DNA of 64,000 bases from Epinephelus fuscoguttatus (lineage: Eukaryota; Chordata; Actinopteri; Perciformes; Serranidae): contig NC_064763.1 of NCBI RefSeq assembly GCF_011397635.1, positions 20,659,437 through 20,723,436 of the forward strand, in the 5' to 3' direction. Shown one piece after another: positions 12,371 through 23,562 of this stretch (positions are counted from its first letter, which is position 1; every line of letters starts with the position of its first letter). Below the pieces are notes generated by a model. It ran no database searches and was not told the DNA's origin. It saw only the letters and a program-made list of their open reading frames with translations. The translations under genes and the position numbers were made by a program.

Positions 12371-14626
12371 CAAATTATGTTTATTTGTGTGTAAATGTGT
12401 ACTGAGTTTTGATGAAAGGGTCCCTCCTACTTCCTGCTTGTACACATTTCTTAACTTTGCATACTTTGGTCTCACTGGACTTTGGTCCAGCCATGCTAAA
12501 CTTCACTGAGGAGCTGAGATCAAAAGGAAAAGAATTAATGTGTGAGAGTTTTCAAAGATCTTATGACTGATGTCCAGGTTTCCAGCTTCTTCAAACACAT
12601 TTCCGCTTTGTGCAGCCAGGCCTCAGATATCTGATGACTAATGTTCCTCACAGAAAGAACCAACAGTTTTTTTTCCCTGTTTGGTGGACTGCTATGAAGT
12701 CAAGATAAATCTAGTTATATCATAGTTGAGTAATCCACCCTTGTATTTTTATGTCCAGACATGTCAGCACCACTTGTATGTGAAAACAAAACTTTCAATA
12801 GGCTGCAGTATAAAAATGAGAGAACTGTATTTAAAGACCCAGAAAACAGCTTCCATGATATGGACAAGCTATTTCCTGTGAAGTTGGAGATCATTTAGTT
12901 CAGATTGTTGCACATGAGAGATTTCTCTCTTCTTGCTGGTTTGGAGTGGGCGGGGCTCCGTTGGGAAAAGGTGATGTCACCTGCTCCTGTGTACCAATCA
13001 GGATTTGAATCAAATCTGATGACTGTTGGGTTGTTTGAGCATTGTCAATCTGATCAAACCCCACCCTTACTTTTCTGTTGACGTAGCTTAGTGTTGTAGG
13101 TTGGTTTTTTTTAACCTTGATTGTTGCTTATTTAGTCCATTATCTAATGTTGTAGAAAAACAATTTTAAAATATCTTCATTAGGCCTGTAATGTGGACCT
13201 AAGATATTTGTGCCTGCCATATTTTGGATTCCCATCATTTCTGTCTATCAGTGTTCAGACTGCAGAGCTCATATTTCCTTTTCATGTAAGATGTAGATAA
13301 CAGTGAAATAATAAAAACTTTATCTCTTCTCCTCTTGAAGATCCTGCCCTCACTGCTCAATTTGAAGTTTTTATTTCTCAGTCCCCCTGATGCATGAAAG
13401 CAATCATGAAGTGTGGCAAAGCTTGCGTCTTAATAACGCCTTTGGCTGAGGACGCCTCTACCCTGTCAGACTGGAGAGGATCATGTTCGATACAGAGAGG
13501 CTCTGATCTACCAGCTCATACACAGAGGAGGAAATAAACTCTGCTGCTGAAACATCCACTGAGAAATAACATTTTCATGGAGCCTTTAAAGATGTATTGT
13601 GACCTCTGTTGGTGACCAGAATGCATTGCAACGACACGTTTCAAATTCAACCACTTTTCCAGCAGTTTACAGCTGTAGTCTATTACATATTTATAGACAG
13701 TACATACACTCAGTGACCACTTTATGATGTATGCCTGTACAATCTAGTACAATGATTTATTTCCTCTTCTAAAAAGCAAACTATTCAAGTTGCTGGGGAT
13801 CAGAGGACTGCACAGCAAGGGAGCCATCAGTGGCATCACTGATGCTGCTGAGAGGGCATCAAGATGGCTGTGGATGAAAAGGGGTGATCCGTGGACCACA
13901 CTAGCTACCTAGACACAGACTGGGGTCTAATCAACCCTGGCTGGGTCGCTTGGACGAGGGTGTATGACGCTGAAAGACCCGAAACACCCGATGACCCAGG
14001 TTGCATCACTGACGATGTGTCTAGGCTGCACCTTAAGGTGTGTGTAAAATCATACAGGTAGAAAGTTATTATGAAAGTAATGCAATGACAGTTTCAAGCT
14101 GTTTCAAGCACTTTATTCCAGTGTTTTTAAGGCTTTCCAGCACCGCACAAACCCTGCATATAAGAAAGACACTGCAGATGATTTGATTCATTTCATAACA
14201 CATAAAAAGAACACTGATAAAACAATGGAATAATAATAGAATATACAACAAAGGCCAAAAGGCTTATCACGAGTCTCTCACAGTTGATTAACTGATATAA
14301 TTAACTGAATAAAAGTAATATGAAACTGTATAAATGTAATAAAATCAACAAAATGACTCCAAGAAAATAAATGAGACAAAACCTTAAATGCTAGTTCTTG
14401 GATTATCCAGGAGGTGGTGCCAGTGAGCTCCTTTTAGCACCTTGAGACTGTGTCATACCAATGTTTTACCTTCACAGATCATATGAAAGGATTTTTTTTT
14501 TAAGTATAAAGACTCTTCCTGCTGCGTAAGGTAAAGAATTTTGAGGTGAGCCAGTATACTTCAAACTTAGTATACCAACCCCTAACTGAAAATATACTCA
14601 CTTTTATTATTGCATCCTGGTTTGAG
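12371..14626. other. Intergenic, no gene; possible LINE 3' relic near 13.79-14.04 kb
   Basis: Nothing coding was recognised. At about 13,790-14,040 the sequence (GGCTGGGTCGCTTGGACG, GATGACCCAGGTTGCATCAC) has the look of the degenerate 3' end of a fish LINE. That is a weak impression. The rest is unremarkable AT-rich sequence. Confidence 0.3.
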
Positions 14627-16105
14627 CACCTAATTTATACTACTACATTGAATTGACATAGCTACTGCATAGACTCTGCACCTCCCCAGAAATGTAACTA
14701 CAAGTCCAGGCGACATAGACCTCCTGTCTATTTTTGTAAGCTGAAACCATTTCCCTCAGTGGAAAAGAAGCCTCCACAAAAATAGCATTTTAAGTCTTGT
14801 TTGTGATTTATCCTGGCTTCATATGAGCAGAGGAAATCTCCGCTTGTCGCTAGGCTAATTTATATAGTGTAAAATGCCATAGGCTTGTGCTAATAACGTT
14901 AGCATGTTGTATTTGTTTGGAAGAACGTGTTTACTCTAAGACAGTTGTTTTGTCAGTGAAGTTTTATTGGAGCCAAATTGTGTGCCGTTACCTTTGTTAA
15001 ATGTTGCTGTTGTCCCTGGTTTTATGAGAAGAGAAAAAGATCGCCAGTCGCTTGGGTAATTTATACAATGTGTAAGTTAATGCCGTAGGCTTGTGCTAAT
15101 AACGTTAGCACGTTATTTGTTTGGGAAACTTGTTCAGTATAAGACAGTTGTTTTGTCAGTGAACCTTGTGAGTTGTAATTCAGCCAAGCTGTGTGCTGTT
15201 ACCTTTATTAAATGTTGCCATGGTTTTATATGAGAAAACCTTGGCTAGTTGCTAGGCTAATTTATACAGTGTAAAATGCCACAGGCTTGTGCTAATAATG
15301 TTAGCATGTTGTATTCGAAGGGGAAAATGTGTCCAGATAAAGACAAGTGTTTGTCTGTGAATCTTGTGAGTTACTGTGAAGCCAATTTGCATACTTGTGT
15401 TTGAAATTGTCTCTATTAAGCCATGTTTAATGTGTGTTTTCCATATCTATGTGTGTTTTCAATCAATTAAACTTTAACATTACAGCATTTCACATGGACT
15501 CCACCGCCGACCAGTGTTTTGGAGGTGTAACTGCAGAGTGATACAGACAATACCATAGGCTTGTGCTAATAACGTTAGCATGTTATATTTGTTTGGAAAA
15601 CGTGTTTAGTATAAGACAGTTGTTTGGTCAGTGAACCTTGTGAGTTGTAATGGAGCCAAATTATGTACCGTTACCTTTGTTAAATGTTGCTGTTGACCCT
15701 GGCTTCATATGAGAAGAGGAAAAGATGGCTAGCTGCTAGGCTAATTTATACAGTGTAAAATGCCATAGGCTTGTGCTAATAACATTAGCATGTTGTATTT
15801 GTGAAGAAAATGTGTCCAGATAAAGACAAGTGCTTGTCTGTCAATCTTGTGAATTATTGTAAAGCCAAGCTGTGTAGTTGTGTTTGAAACTGTCTCTATT
15901 AAGCCATGTTTAATGTGTGTTTTATGTGTGTTTTGAATCAACTAAACTTTACAGCACTTCTCAGAAACCTCCGTCGACTAGTGTTTTGGAGGTGTAACTG
16001 CAGAGTGACACAGACACGCCACTGCTCAAGTATAAATGCTCACAACAGCCCTGACGTGCGTAGGCTATGTGCGTAGGGGCTGCCGCACAACTATAAATCC
16101 TGCTT
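14627..16105 (+). mobile_element. TIR-like element made of ~200 bp tandem units (copy 1)
   Basis: The left end (around CTAATTTATACTACTACATT) and right end (CTATAAATCCTGCTT) are inverted-repeat-like and match the ends of the 44.3-45.5 kb element in opposite orientation. Inside, a unit carrying GCTAATAACGTTAGCA (or variants), CAGTGAACCTTGTGAGTTGTA and CTAATTTATACAGTGTAAAA recurs at about 200 bp spacing. The anchor GTGCTAATAA lies near 14,889, 15,094 and 15,289, with two more units after 15,540. The end motif TTTTGGAGGTGTAACTGCAG appears both at the right end and internally near 15,520, suggesting duplication of a whole block. No transposase is encoded. Confidence 0.75.
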
Positions 16106-16214
16106 AAGTCTATAAAGCAAAACATAGCTTTCCAAAATAGTTAAATTGGGTAGTAGGCCTACCATTAAAGGCTGTGAACAAACAAGTCTTTACACCATGA
16201 CAAAGCAGTCCATC

Positions 16215-16540
16215 GCTTAAAGGTCCAGTGTGAGGGATTTAGGGGGATATTCTGGCAGAAATGAAATATAAGATAATATATAGGCTACATGCCACAACAC
16301 ACTCTTCCTTCAATGTGTCCTTTCTGTGTCTTTTTAATATCAAATTTTGCACATGGAAACCAAAGAGAAATCTCTGCCTTTTGATTGCAAAAATAAACAA
16401 AGTATTTTCCATTTCTGTTTTTATTCTGATGAACACTGTTCCACATTATGGGTCCTTTACAGAAGATGGACTGAGGCTGGTTTTACCAAGAGGAGTGTGA
16501 CTAGACTGTCTGCTGAGAGGGAAGATATGAGAGCATAAAT
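16215..16540 (+). repeat. Fragment of a common fish MITE-like repeat
   Basis: Starts with AAAGGTCCAGTGTGAGGGAT and continues TTAGGGGGATATTCTGGCAG, which I recognise by eye as the start of an abundant teleost interspersed repeat. The other end is not clear. 16,541-17,159 shows no gene. Confidence 0.45.
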
Positions 16541-17159
16541 CCATCACAACAAATACACTCATATGTTGCTGTTTACTTTCAAGTCTGACATTTGATGGAT
16601 CTTGCGCTCCCTCTCCTCCTAAATCTGACGGTGTTTTAAATGTTGAGCTCCACTGTACATGTGAGGGTCCCTGCTTTTACCACTCGTCCTCCTTTTCCTC
16701 TAACTATTTTATTAAATCCCAAACAGAGCCTTTGCCTCCTCAGCTCTCCTGGCTGAATGAGTACTTCTCATCAAATGGAAGCGACCTCTCATTCCCCTTT
16801 TATCCCACTGTCAGACATCTGATGAATATTTTTTTGTATTCATGGAGGGAGCCTCAAGGCCTGATGAAATCTCTCCCCTCTTACACTCAATGTGCCTGTT
16901 TTCTCTACTGGTCCACTTTCATGCAGGCTCATCCTGTGGATTTATTTCCTTGCTTGAATCTGTAATATGTTATTCAGCTGCCTCTATGTTTCTTTTTAGT
17001 GAGAGTGTTTCACTGTTTCTGTCCACAGAGTCTGAATATGCTCTGCTTTCTATCAGAAACATCAATAAACAAATTGTCCAATCAAACTATTCTGCTGTGT
17101 TCACAACAGTCACAGGGTCATGGGCTACAAAACCCGAAGGGAATTACAGTCCAGTGTCA

Positions 17160-17895
17160 GTGGGATTTGTAGTTGTTTGCAGACCCTACACATGCAGCAT
17201 ACACCGTTACCCACATTTTTCCTTGTGCCTGGTGTGTCTGTGTCACTCTGCAGTTACACCTCCAAAACACTAGTCGGCGGCGGAGGTTTCTGTGAAGTGC
17301 TGTAAAATTTAGTTGATTCAGAACACACATTAAACATGGCTTAATAACAACAATTTCAAATGCAGGTACACAAATCAGCTTCACTATAACTCGCAGCATT
17401 CACAGACACAAATCCCCAAAATACAACATGCTAACGTTATTAGCACAAGCCCATGGCATTTTACATTGTATAAATTAGCTTAGCAACTAGCGATCTTTTC
17501 CTCTTCTCATATAAAATTAGAGACAACAGCAACATTTAACAAAAGTAATGGCACACAATTTGGCTTCATTACAACTCACAAGATTCACTGACCAAACAAC
17601 TGTCTTATACTAAACACGTTTTCCAAACAAATACAACATGCTAACGTTATTAACAAAAGCCTATGGCATTTTATATTGTACGAATTAGCTTAGCAGCTAG
17701 CGGACTTTTCCTCTACTCAGATGAAGCCAGGGACAACAGCAACATTTAACAAAGGTAACATTAACATTACACAATTTGGCTCCATTACAACTCACAAGAG
17801 TTCACCAACAAAACAACTGTCTTATACTGAACACGTTTTCCGACAAATACAACATGCTAACGTTATTAGCACAAGCCTACGGCATTTTACATTAC
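17160..17895 (-). mobile_element. Same ~200 bp-unit element, inverted and truncated (copy 2)
   Basis: Begins with a TIR-like GGATTTGTAGTTGTTTGCAG, comparable to the left end at 44.33 kb. The end motif TGCAGTTACACCTCCAAAAC follows, then roughly three ~200 bp units in reverse orientation with ACATGCTAACGTTATTA anchors. It stops inside a unit near 17,895, where ATTTTACATT runs into unrelated sequence, so the far end is lost. It lies about 1 kb from copy 1 in opposite orientation. Confidence 0.7.
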
Positions 17896-20156
17896 TAGAC
17901 TAGACTTCAAAATTATGCCATGGACTTATGGGGACACATGACCAACTCCAATCTCTCCAGTCAGTATATGAGTAGCCTCACATCGCATGGTTTCTATTCA
18001 CTCTGAATTTTGTCAGGATTCTGGTTCCGGTCTAGAGAGCGGATGCGGAATGCACCAAATTCACCAAAGTAAAAGTGTTCACCAAAGTAAAACTTTAAAT
18101 TCTGGCGCATCATCGATTTGGGGTGATGAGGGGTGTAAGAAAATCGATTAACTTAATGGCTTGGGGCTTTTCTTGTAAATTATATTCTTTAAATTAAAGT
18201 TTCACCGCATTTTTATTAGCTTGGTGCTTTTATTTTGACGGAAAGGCGCATCCATAAACGGCCACTAACGGCCCCAGACTAGTATATAAGGGAGTCAGAC
18301 AAGCAAAAAAAAATTGAGTGACCCCGGCCTCATTTTCTTTTTCTCGAATATGACCTGTTACCGTCGGAAGGTGCTACAGAGCCAGCAGATGTACGAGTAA
18401 CCATTATAAACTGTCCTTTATCCTCACCTCCATCTTACTACTTCATAAACAAATAGATGCATCTGATGTCAGCTCAGGTGAAAATGTTTAGAGAGTTCTA
18501 GAGAAGAACTGGCAGTGATTTGAAATCCCATCGGGTGGAAAGCTTTTATTCCACATAGAGTACAGGCTGCGTAGCGAGAGCTGAAAACCAGAAATGTCAA
18601 CAACCACTGGGATTCATGAAATACTGTATCAGCCCCCCACAGGTGTATTATGATCCACTTGTGCTGAGGCAGTAACAATCAGACTGCTGCCATAACTACT
18701 TATTGTTCAAATAATTGTGTATTCAGTGTTCTACAGAGGATATTAAAGCTTTAATAATATTTAAAGGAACACTTCACCCCTCAAATGATCATGTGTATAT
18801 CAATTACTCGCCCTGTGTTATGTTGAATTTGTGAAGGAAACTTAGTTTAGGCACGCCTCAGGTGATGGAAGAATCCAAAAACAGAGAAAACTCTACAGGG
18901 GGTCCACATTTATCAACAGCAGAACAATTGTTCACACACTTTCACACAAAAAGTACTACAGTGACTCATGTGGAGGTTATTTTGCCACATCCACTTGCTT
19001 TGTGCCGCACACAATGTTTTGTGCCGCAACAGAAGCCATCCCATCAGTCTCTTGTTGTCAGCTGCGGCTACTTTCACAGTGTGTGATGATTTCTTCTTTG
19101 CTGCTCTGCTATTATCACTGCAGTCCTTCCCAAACAGCTCATAGATGCTGCTATTATTTGCATTGGGAGCTTCATCACGATCAATAAACAACTGGAAAAT
19201 ATTATTGACAAGATGGCCAGTGTTATTATGGCACAATAAAAATGATATAATTAGTAACTACCTGGCAATCAAAGTGACAGGAAATGTGAAAACCTGCTGT
19301 ACTGATATATCGGCTGATATTAGATTGTCGAAGGTGTTTCTATATCTGCTTCACATGAAAATTGCAGGACAGAAATGGCCAAGATTTGTATTGATAGTTA
19401 AGTATTGTGTATTGTAGTTTTTTTTGTAGTTTTGTAGTTTTTTTGTAGTTTTTGTAGTTTTTTTGTAGTTTTGTAGTTTTTTTGTAGTTTTTGTAGTTTT
19501 TTATTTTTCAGCTGTAAATTGTCCCAGTCATCACATATCTTGGTTAATCATCAATCTTTTAAGGCCAGGCTCTACAGTGAAGTGCACATAACAAATGTCC
19601 AAAGTCCCAAAATAATTTTATTTACAAAAACAGAACAGAAGCAAGTCATTAAACACTTGAGAACATCAATTCTTTTTTCTCAACTTTTCCATATGTTACT
19701 GTATTATGTTACTCAATTTTCATGACTTCATTTCAGTCCTTCAGTCAGTTGAAGTTGTTGGCAGTCTGTTGAGCAGCGTTTTGGTTGTCTTGATGCTTCC
19801 TCCCTTCAGCATGGCTGACCACAGCAGCTTTCCCCATGTTGCCAACTTGCTGCCGTTTGAAAGCAATATATTTTTAACACACGCTTCCCAGGTACTTGCT
19901 GAGAAGCTAACTCTTAGCACTTGTTTGCTAACTTCACTTGCTCAGCTCACACAGAAAGTGTTCTAGAAGCTGGAGACGTCTTTTTATAATTGTTTTTAAT
20001 GAGAATGAAGCTTTCTGCTAGCAGTTTTTACGTTGTGACACGCCTGGTGTTTTTGCCGGAGCACTGTGAACTCCTCGACTTGAAAAAACTTCAACTCAGA
20101 GCTGAAAAGCACCACGTCTTTTTTTTCTTTTTGGTCATTTTTTCCCCATTGTCCAA
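17896..20156. other. Intergenic, repeats, no gene
   Basis: 18,760 onward begins TTAAAGGAACACTTCACCCC, a frequent fish MITE start. A tandem tract of TTTTTTTGTAG and TTTTGTAG units runs about 19,414-19,503. No coding exon was recognised. Confidence 0.4.
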
Positions 20157-20420
20157 TCAGATGATTTGAGAGACAGGCCTTCTGTGCTGATCACAAGTAT
20201 ACAGATGGTGACCAATGGAGGAGAATCTGGTGATAGTGGTTGCTGGATACCCAGAGCTATACGGCCCGATGATAGACAGCAGGTTGTCAAACTGCCCCCG
20301 AGTCATCCTAAAATATGCCTGGAAATACCCATCATGGAGAAGAAGCTCCTGGACCAACTGGTGGTACTCCCAATGATCCATCCTCTTTTTTAGGGTCTCA
20401 TGTACCCACACAGATCTCTG
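20157..20420 (-). pseudogene. PIF/Harbinger transposase fragment (HARBI1-like N-terminal part)
   Basis: The minus strand encodes RSVWVHETLKKR, HQLVQELLLHDGYFQAYFRM and TRGQFDNLLSIIGP. This matches the conserved start of PIF/Harbinger transposases (WVHE, FQxYFRM, F-D-LL-IGP). After SIIGP the frame runs into unrelated residues and a stop near 20,157, and the catalytic DDE region is absent. It is therefore a truncated relic. No flanking TIRs were identified. Confidence 0.75.
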
Positions 20421-21324
20421 TTTCCCTGTGCCTAACTATTTGCTGACAGCCTTTCACCCTCAACCTACTGTGCTGTGATCGGGGCCTGAGACATTCCTGC
20501 TGCCAACTAGCTGTGTACGCTAATGTATATCTATTTGGCACAATGTTAGACTTGTTTTGGGATTTTTATGAACATATTTTAAATAATAGCTAAGACAATA
20601 TTTATTCAAAATTCAAAAACATATTCAAAAACAGGAATTTTATGAATGTGGGAACCCTGTGGATCCATTAAATGTTTGGCATTTTTGCTTAACAGAAAGA
20701 CAGTTTCCAGAATCATTTGTACTCATTTGATCTTAAACCATTATGAACAGACACAGCTTAGTTGCATAATAATTACACTATTTTATTCACCCAATTCTAA
20801 AAACATCATGTCAGGAAATCGTGTTGACATCTGTGCCCTTAGCTCTCCAGAAAGCATTTGAAACAAACTGTGAGGTTCAAAACGTGACAGGTAAACGCCA
20901 TAACAAGAAAGTGAATAAAGACATAGTGCACTAAATTTGAGATCAAGATCTACATAAATTCAAAGTCAAGACAACGCCTCAGGCTTCACAGTCCGTGTAG
21001 ATATAGATGGAAACAAAAATAAATTGGTAAATATAAGCAGCAGTTATTTTGTTCTGAGCTTTTGGGGGATTTGAGGGGGTGCTACACAGGTAAAAGTAAA
21101 ACCTTAACTGAAGTACAAAATTAGATGTAGAGTTTCAGTTTCAGATTTCATTTTTTCAACGTAAAAAAAGTCACTAAAAATTAAGTGTCGCTAAGAAACA
21201 ATGTAAAACATCATAACAGACTAATGAATGAAATAAATTATTTTCCATCACTTATGATGCTGAGACAGTAAACACAGGTGCACAGTCAGACAAAAAGGAA
21301 TAATGCTTTGTTTTTAAAAACACG
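20421..21324. other. Intergenic between Harbinger relic and kif4 3' end
   Basis: AT-rich sequence with no recognisable exon, RNA gene or complete repeat. Confidence 0.4.
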
Positions 21325-21339
21325 ATTTCACTGTAAGAC

Positions 21340-21345
21340 TTTATT
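21340..21345 (-). terminator. Candidate kif4 polyadenylation signal
   Basis: TTTATT on the + strand reads AATAAA on the minus strand, 277 bases past the kif4 stop codon. This predicts a 3' UTR of about 300 bases. Not proven by transcript data. Confidence 0.5.
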
Positions 21346-21621
21346 CAGCTCTAGGAAGTGTCATCTATCATGTTGAACTAAAATCTTATGTACAGGCTTT
21401 TCCATCATCTCATTGTTAATTCCAGTAAAAGATCCGATGCTATTCACGGTCCTTTCCTTACCCTTTATAGAAAACAAAATCAACAGCTACTTTCATGTAA
21501 CAGTACACAACAGATTAGTCACATATAAAAAAAGACTGAAAACACGTTGACAAAACATTTAATCAAACACACATGGACGTCTAAAGTAAAAAGCCCTACC
21601 CTGCTCCCTGCTCTGTGCTGA

Positions 21622-23485
21622 TTACGATTCCTCTCTGATCGGAGTGCATCCCGAGAAAAAACTGTTCTGAAAACTCGTCAGGATTCTTTTCTTCTTCTTG
21701 AGGAAGCTGACTGTTGTTGTGTCCTCGTCATCGTCGTCACCGTCCTCCTCTTGCTCTGGCAGGATGGGCTTCCTGACCAACTTCAGGTCTGGAGTGGGAT
21801 GTCCCATGTCGCCAATTTCTTTAAGCACCTGAAATAGAGCGTATCAGTACATCGGTGTTGTATTTGTGGGGAAAATTTGTCCGGATAAAGACAAGTGCTT
21901 TGTGTGAATGCTGTGAGTTATAGTGAAGCTGATTTGTGTACTTGTGTTTTAAAAAGTCTCTATTGAGCCATGTTTAATGTGTGTTTAATGTGTGTTTGGG
22001 TGTGTTCTCAATCAACTAAACTTCACAGCACCTCACAGGAACCCCACCGCCGACTAGTGTAACTGCAGAGTGACACAGACACCACCACACAAGTATAAAT
22101 GCTCACAACGGCGTAGGTCATGTGCGTAGGCTGCGACGTCAGCTCTGCATAGAGCTGAGGTACAGGTATAAATCTCGCTTGAGTCCTCAGAAGGGGCAGG
22201 CTCACCTTCTTAGTGGGAGTGCAAGATGGCGGCTTGAAGAATGTGGTGTTGTCAGGGCTGACAGACGCGGGATCTTGGAGAGACACAGAGTCTCTGGAAA
22301 CACTTTCTGTCTGGCTTACATCCTGAAAAGAGTAAAAGTCAAAAAACTGAGAACAATACTTCATATTCATGAAAGAATCCAAAATATTTATCAAAGCAAA
22401 TTGAGGTTTTCTTGATTGAAACGTCAAATCCAACTGTACAGAAGAAACACATCTATGTCTGTGGTCATGAATGCCATATTATGTAATAAACTGTTAAACT
22501 AGTACCTATTTATTAATATTCTAAAACTGATGATGTTATAAATATTATTAGTATTATTAAATATTAGTTTAATGGACACTGTTTCTCAATCATTACATTT
22601 TTGGGGCAAACAGATCTTGCCCGGGACTCCTTCGGGAGTCACAGTCGGTGCATCCCTACTATTACATTAATTACCAATATGTTTTGCCTTCTATGATATT
22701 ATATTGGCTGGTGTAGCGTGTGTGTTGTTTTAATGGGAACTCATTAATAGAAACACGTTGTTCTGATGATCTTTTACTGTACGGAGCAGTTACATTATGC
22801 CAAATGTAAATTAACATTTCACATGGAGTGTTTAAAACACATCCTGACAATCAAAGTTGCAAATGTTTCCGCACACATTGATAATCAAAAGTCTCATTAC
22901 TGAAAAATAAAAACAGAAAACTAATACAAAAATTTTGTTGCATGAACCATTAGCAAGATTTGAGGTACTTTTTCAGCAATTACTGAAAGCTAACTTACCT
23001 CAGAAGGCCCCCGGTTATCCATATTTCTGCACTTCTCATGATCACACTGGCAGTTCTCCCCGCATGTCATCTTTCCTTTGCGACACCTGCACTGCTTGTT
23101 GCTGCAGCGACCTTTACACGCACACTGAAGCGAGAGAAACTTCTCAGTACCGTGATCACAGTCTGAGCATCGTAGTTTCACACACAAATGATCAGTTTGA
23201 AGATGACCCCTGTCCTGATCAGTCTTACCCCAGTCGCTTTTGGTTTCTTTGAGGCTCTGCGTCCCTTCTCAGGTTTGTCAGGACGCCACTCATCCTCCTC
23301 CACCTCGTCCGCTTCCTCATCCTCACTGGGCGACATCAGCTCTTCAATGTTGATGGCCATACTGTGCTGGCTACGTTTAGCTGTGGTGAAGCGCTTCCCT
23401 TTAGGCTATCGTTGGTAGACACGCAGACAAAGAGAAATCAACACTCTTGGCTTCCATCAACAGTGAGCCATTTGAGATAATAACC

Positions 23486-23562
<77 letters not shown>

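Larger units (their letters stand above)
21622..23405 (-). other. kif4: kif4 exons 27-30: linker, cysteine-rich domain, conserved C-terminus
   Basis: Exon 27 gives an acidic run ([16 protein letters not shown]), then a basic run ([10 protein letters not shown]). Exon 28 carries nine cysteines at residues 1105, 1107, 1111, 1116, 1118, 1125, 1129, 1131 and 1136. The equivalent human KIF4A domain is reported to bind an iron-sulphur cluster and to serve chromosome targeting. Exon 28 starts after the pyrimidine-rich acceptor TTTCTCTCGCTTCAG. An alternative AG further upstream would break phase. Exon 29 ends TPTKK and exon 30 begins VLKEIGDM, ending [13 protein letters not shown]. Confidence 0.9.

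Noticed and set aside
16842..17273. 143-codon + strand open frame
   Set aside because: No recognisable motif, and it runs into the repeat element starting at 17,160.
22023..22433. 136-codon minus frame as a gene of its own
   Set aside because: Its middle is kif4 exon 29; the rest is intron and repeat.
22990..23187. kif4 Cys-rich exon starting further upstream, with [12 protein letters not shown] included
   Set aside because: An upstream AG would break phase with the previous exon. The acceptor at 23,125-23,126 with a strong pyrimidine tract keeps phase and matches the domain start.
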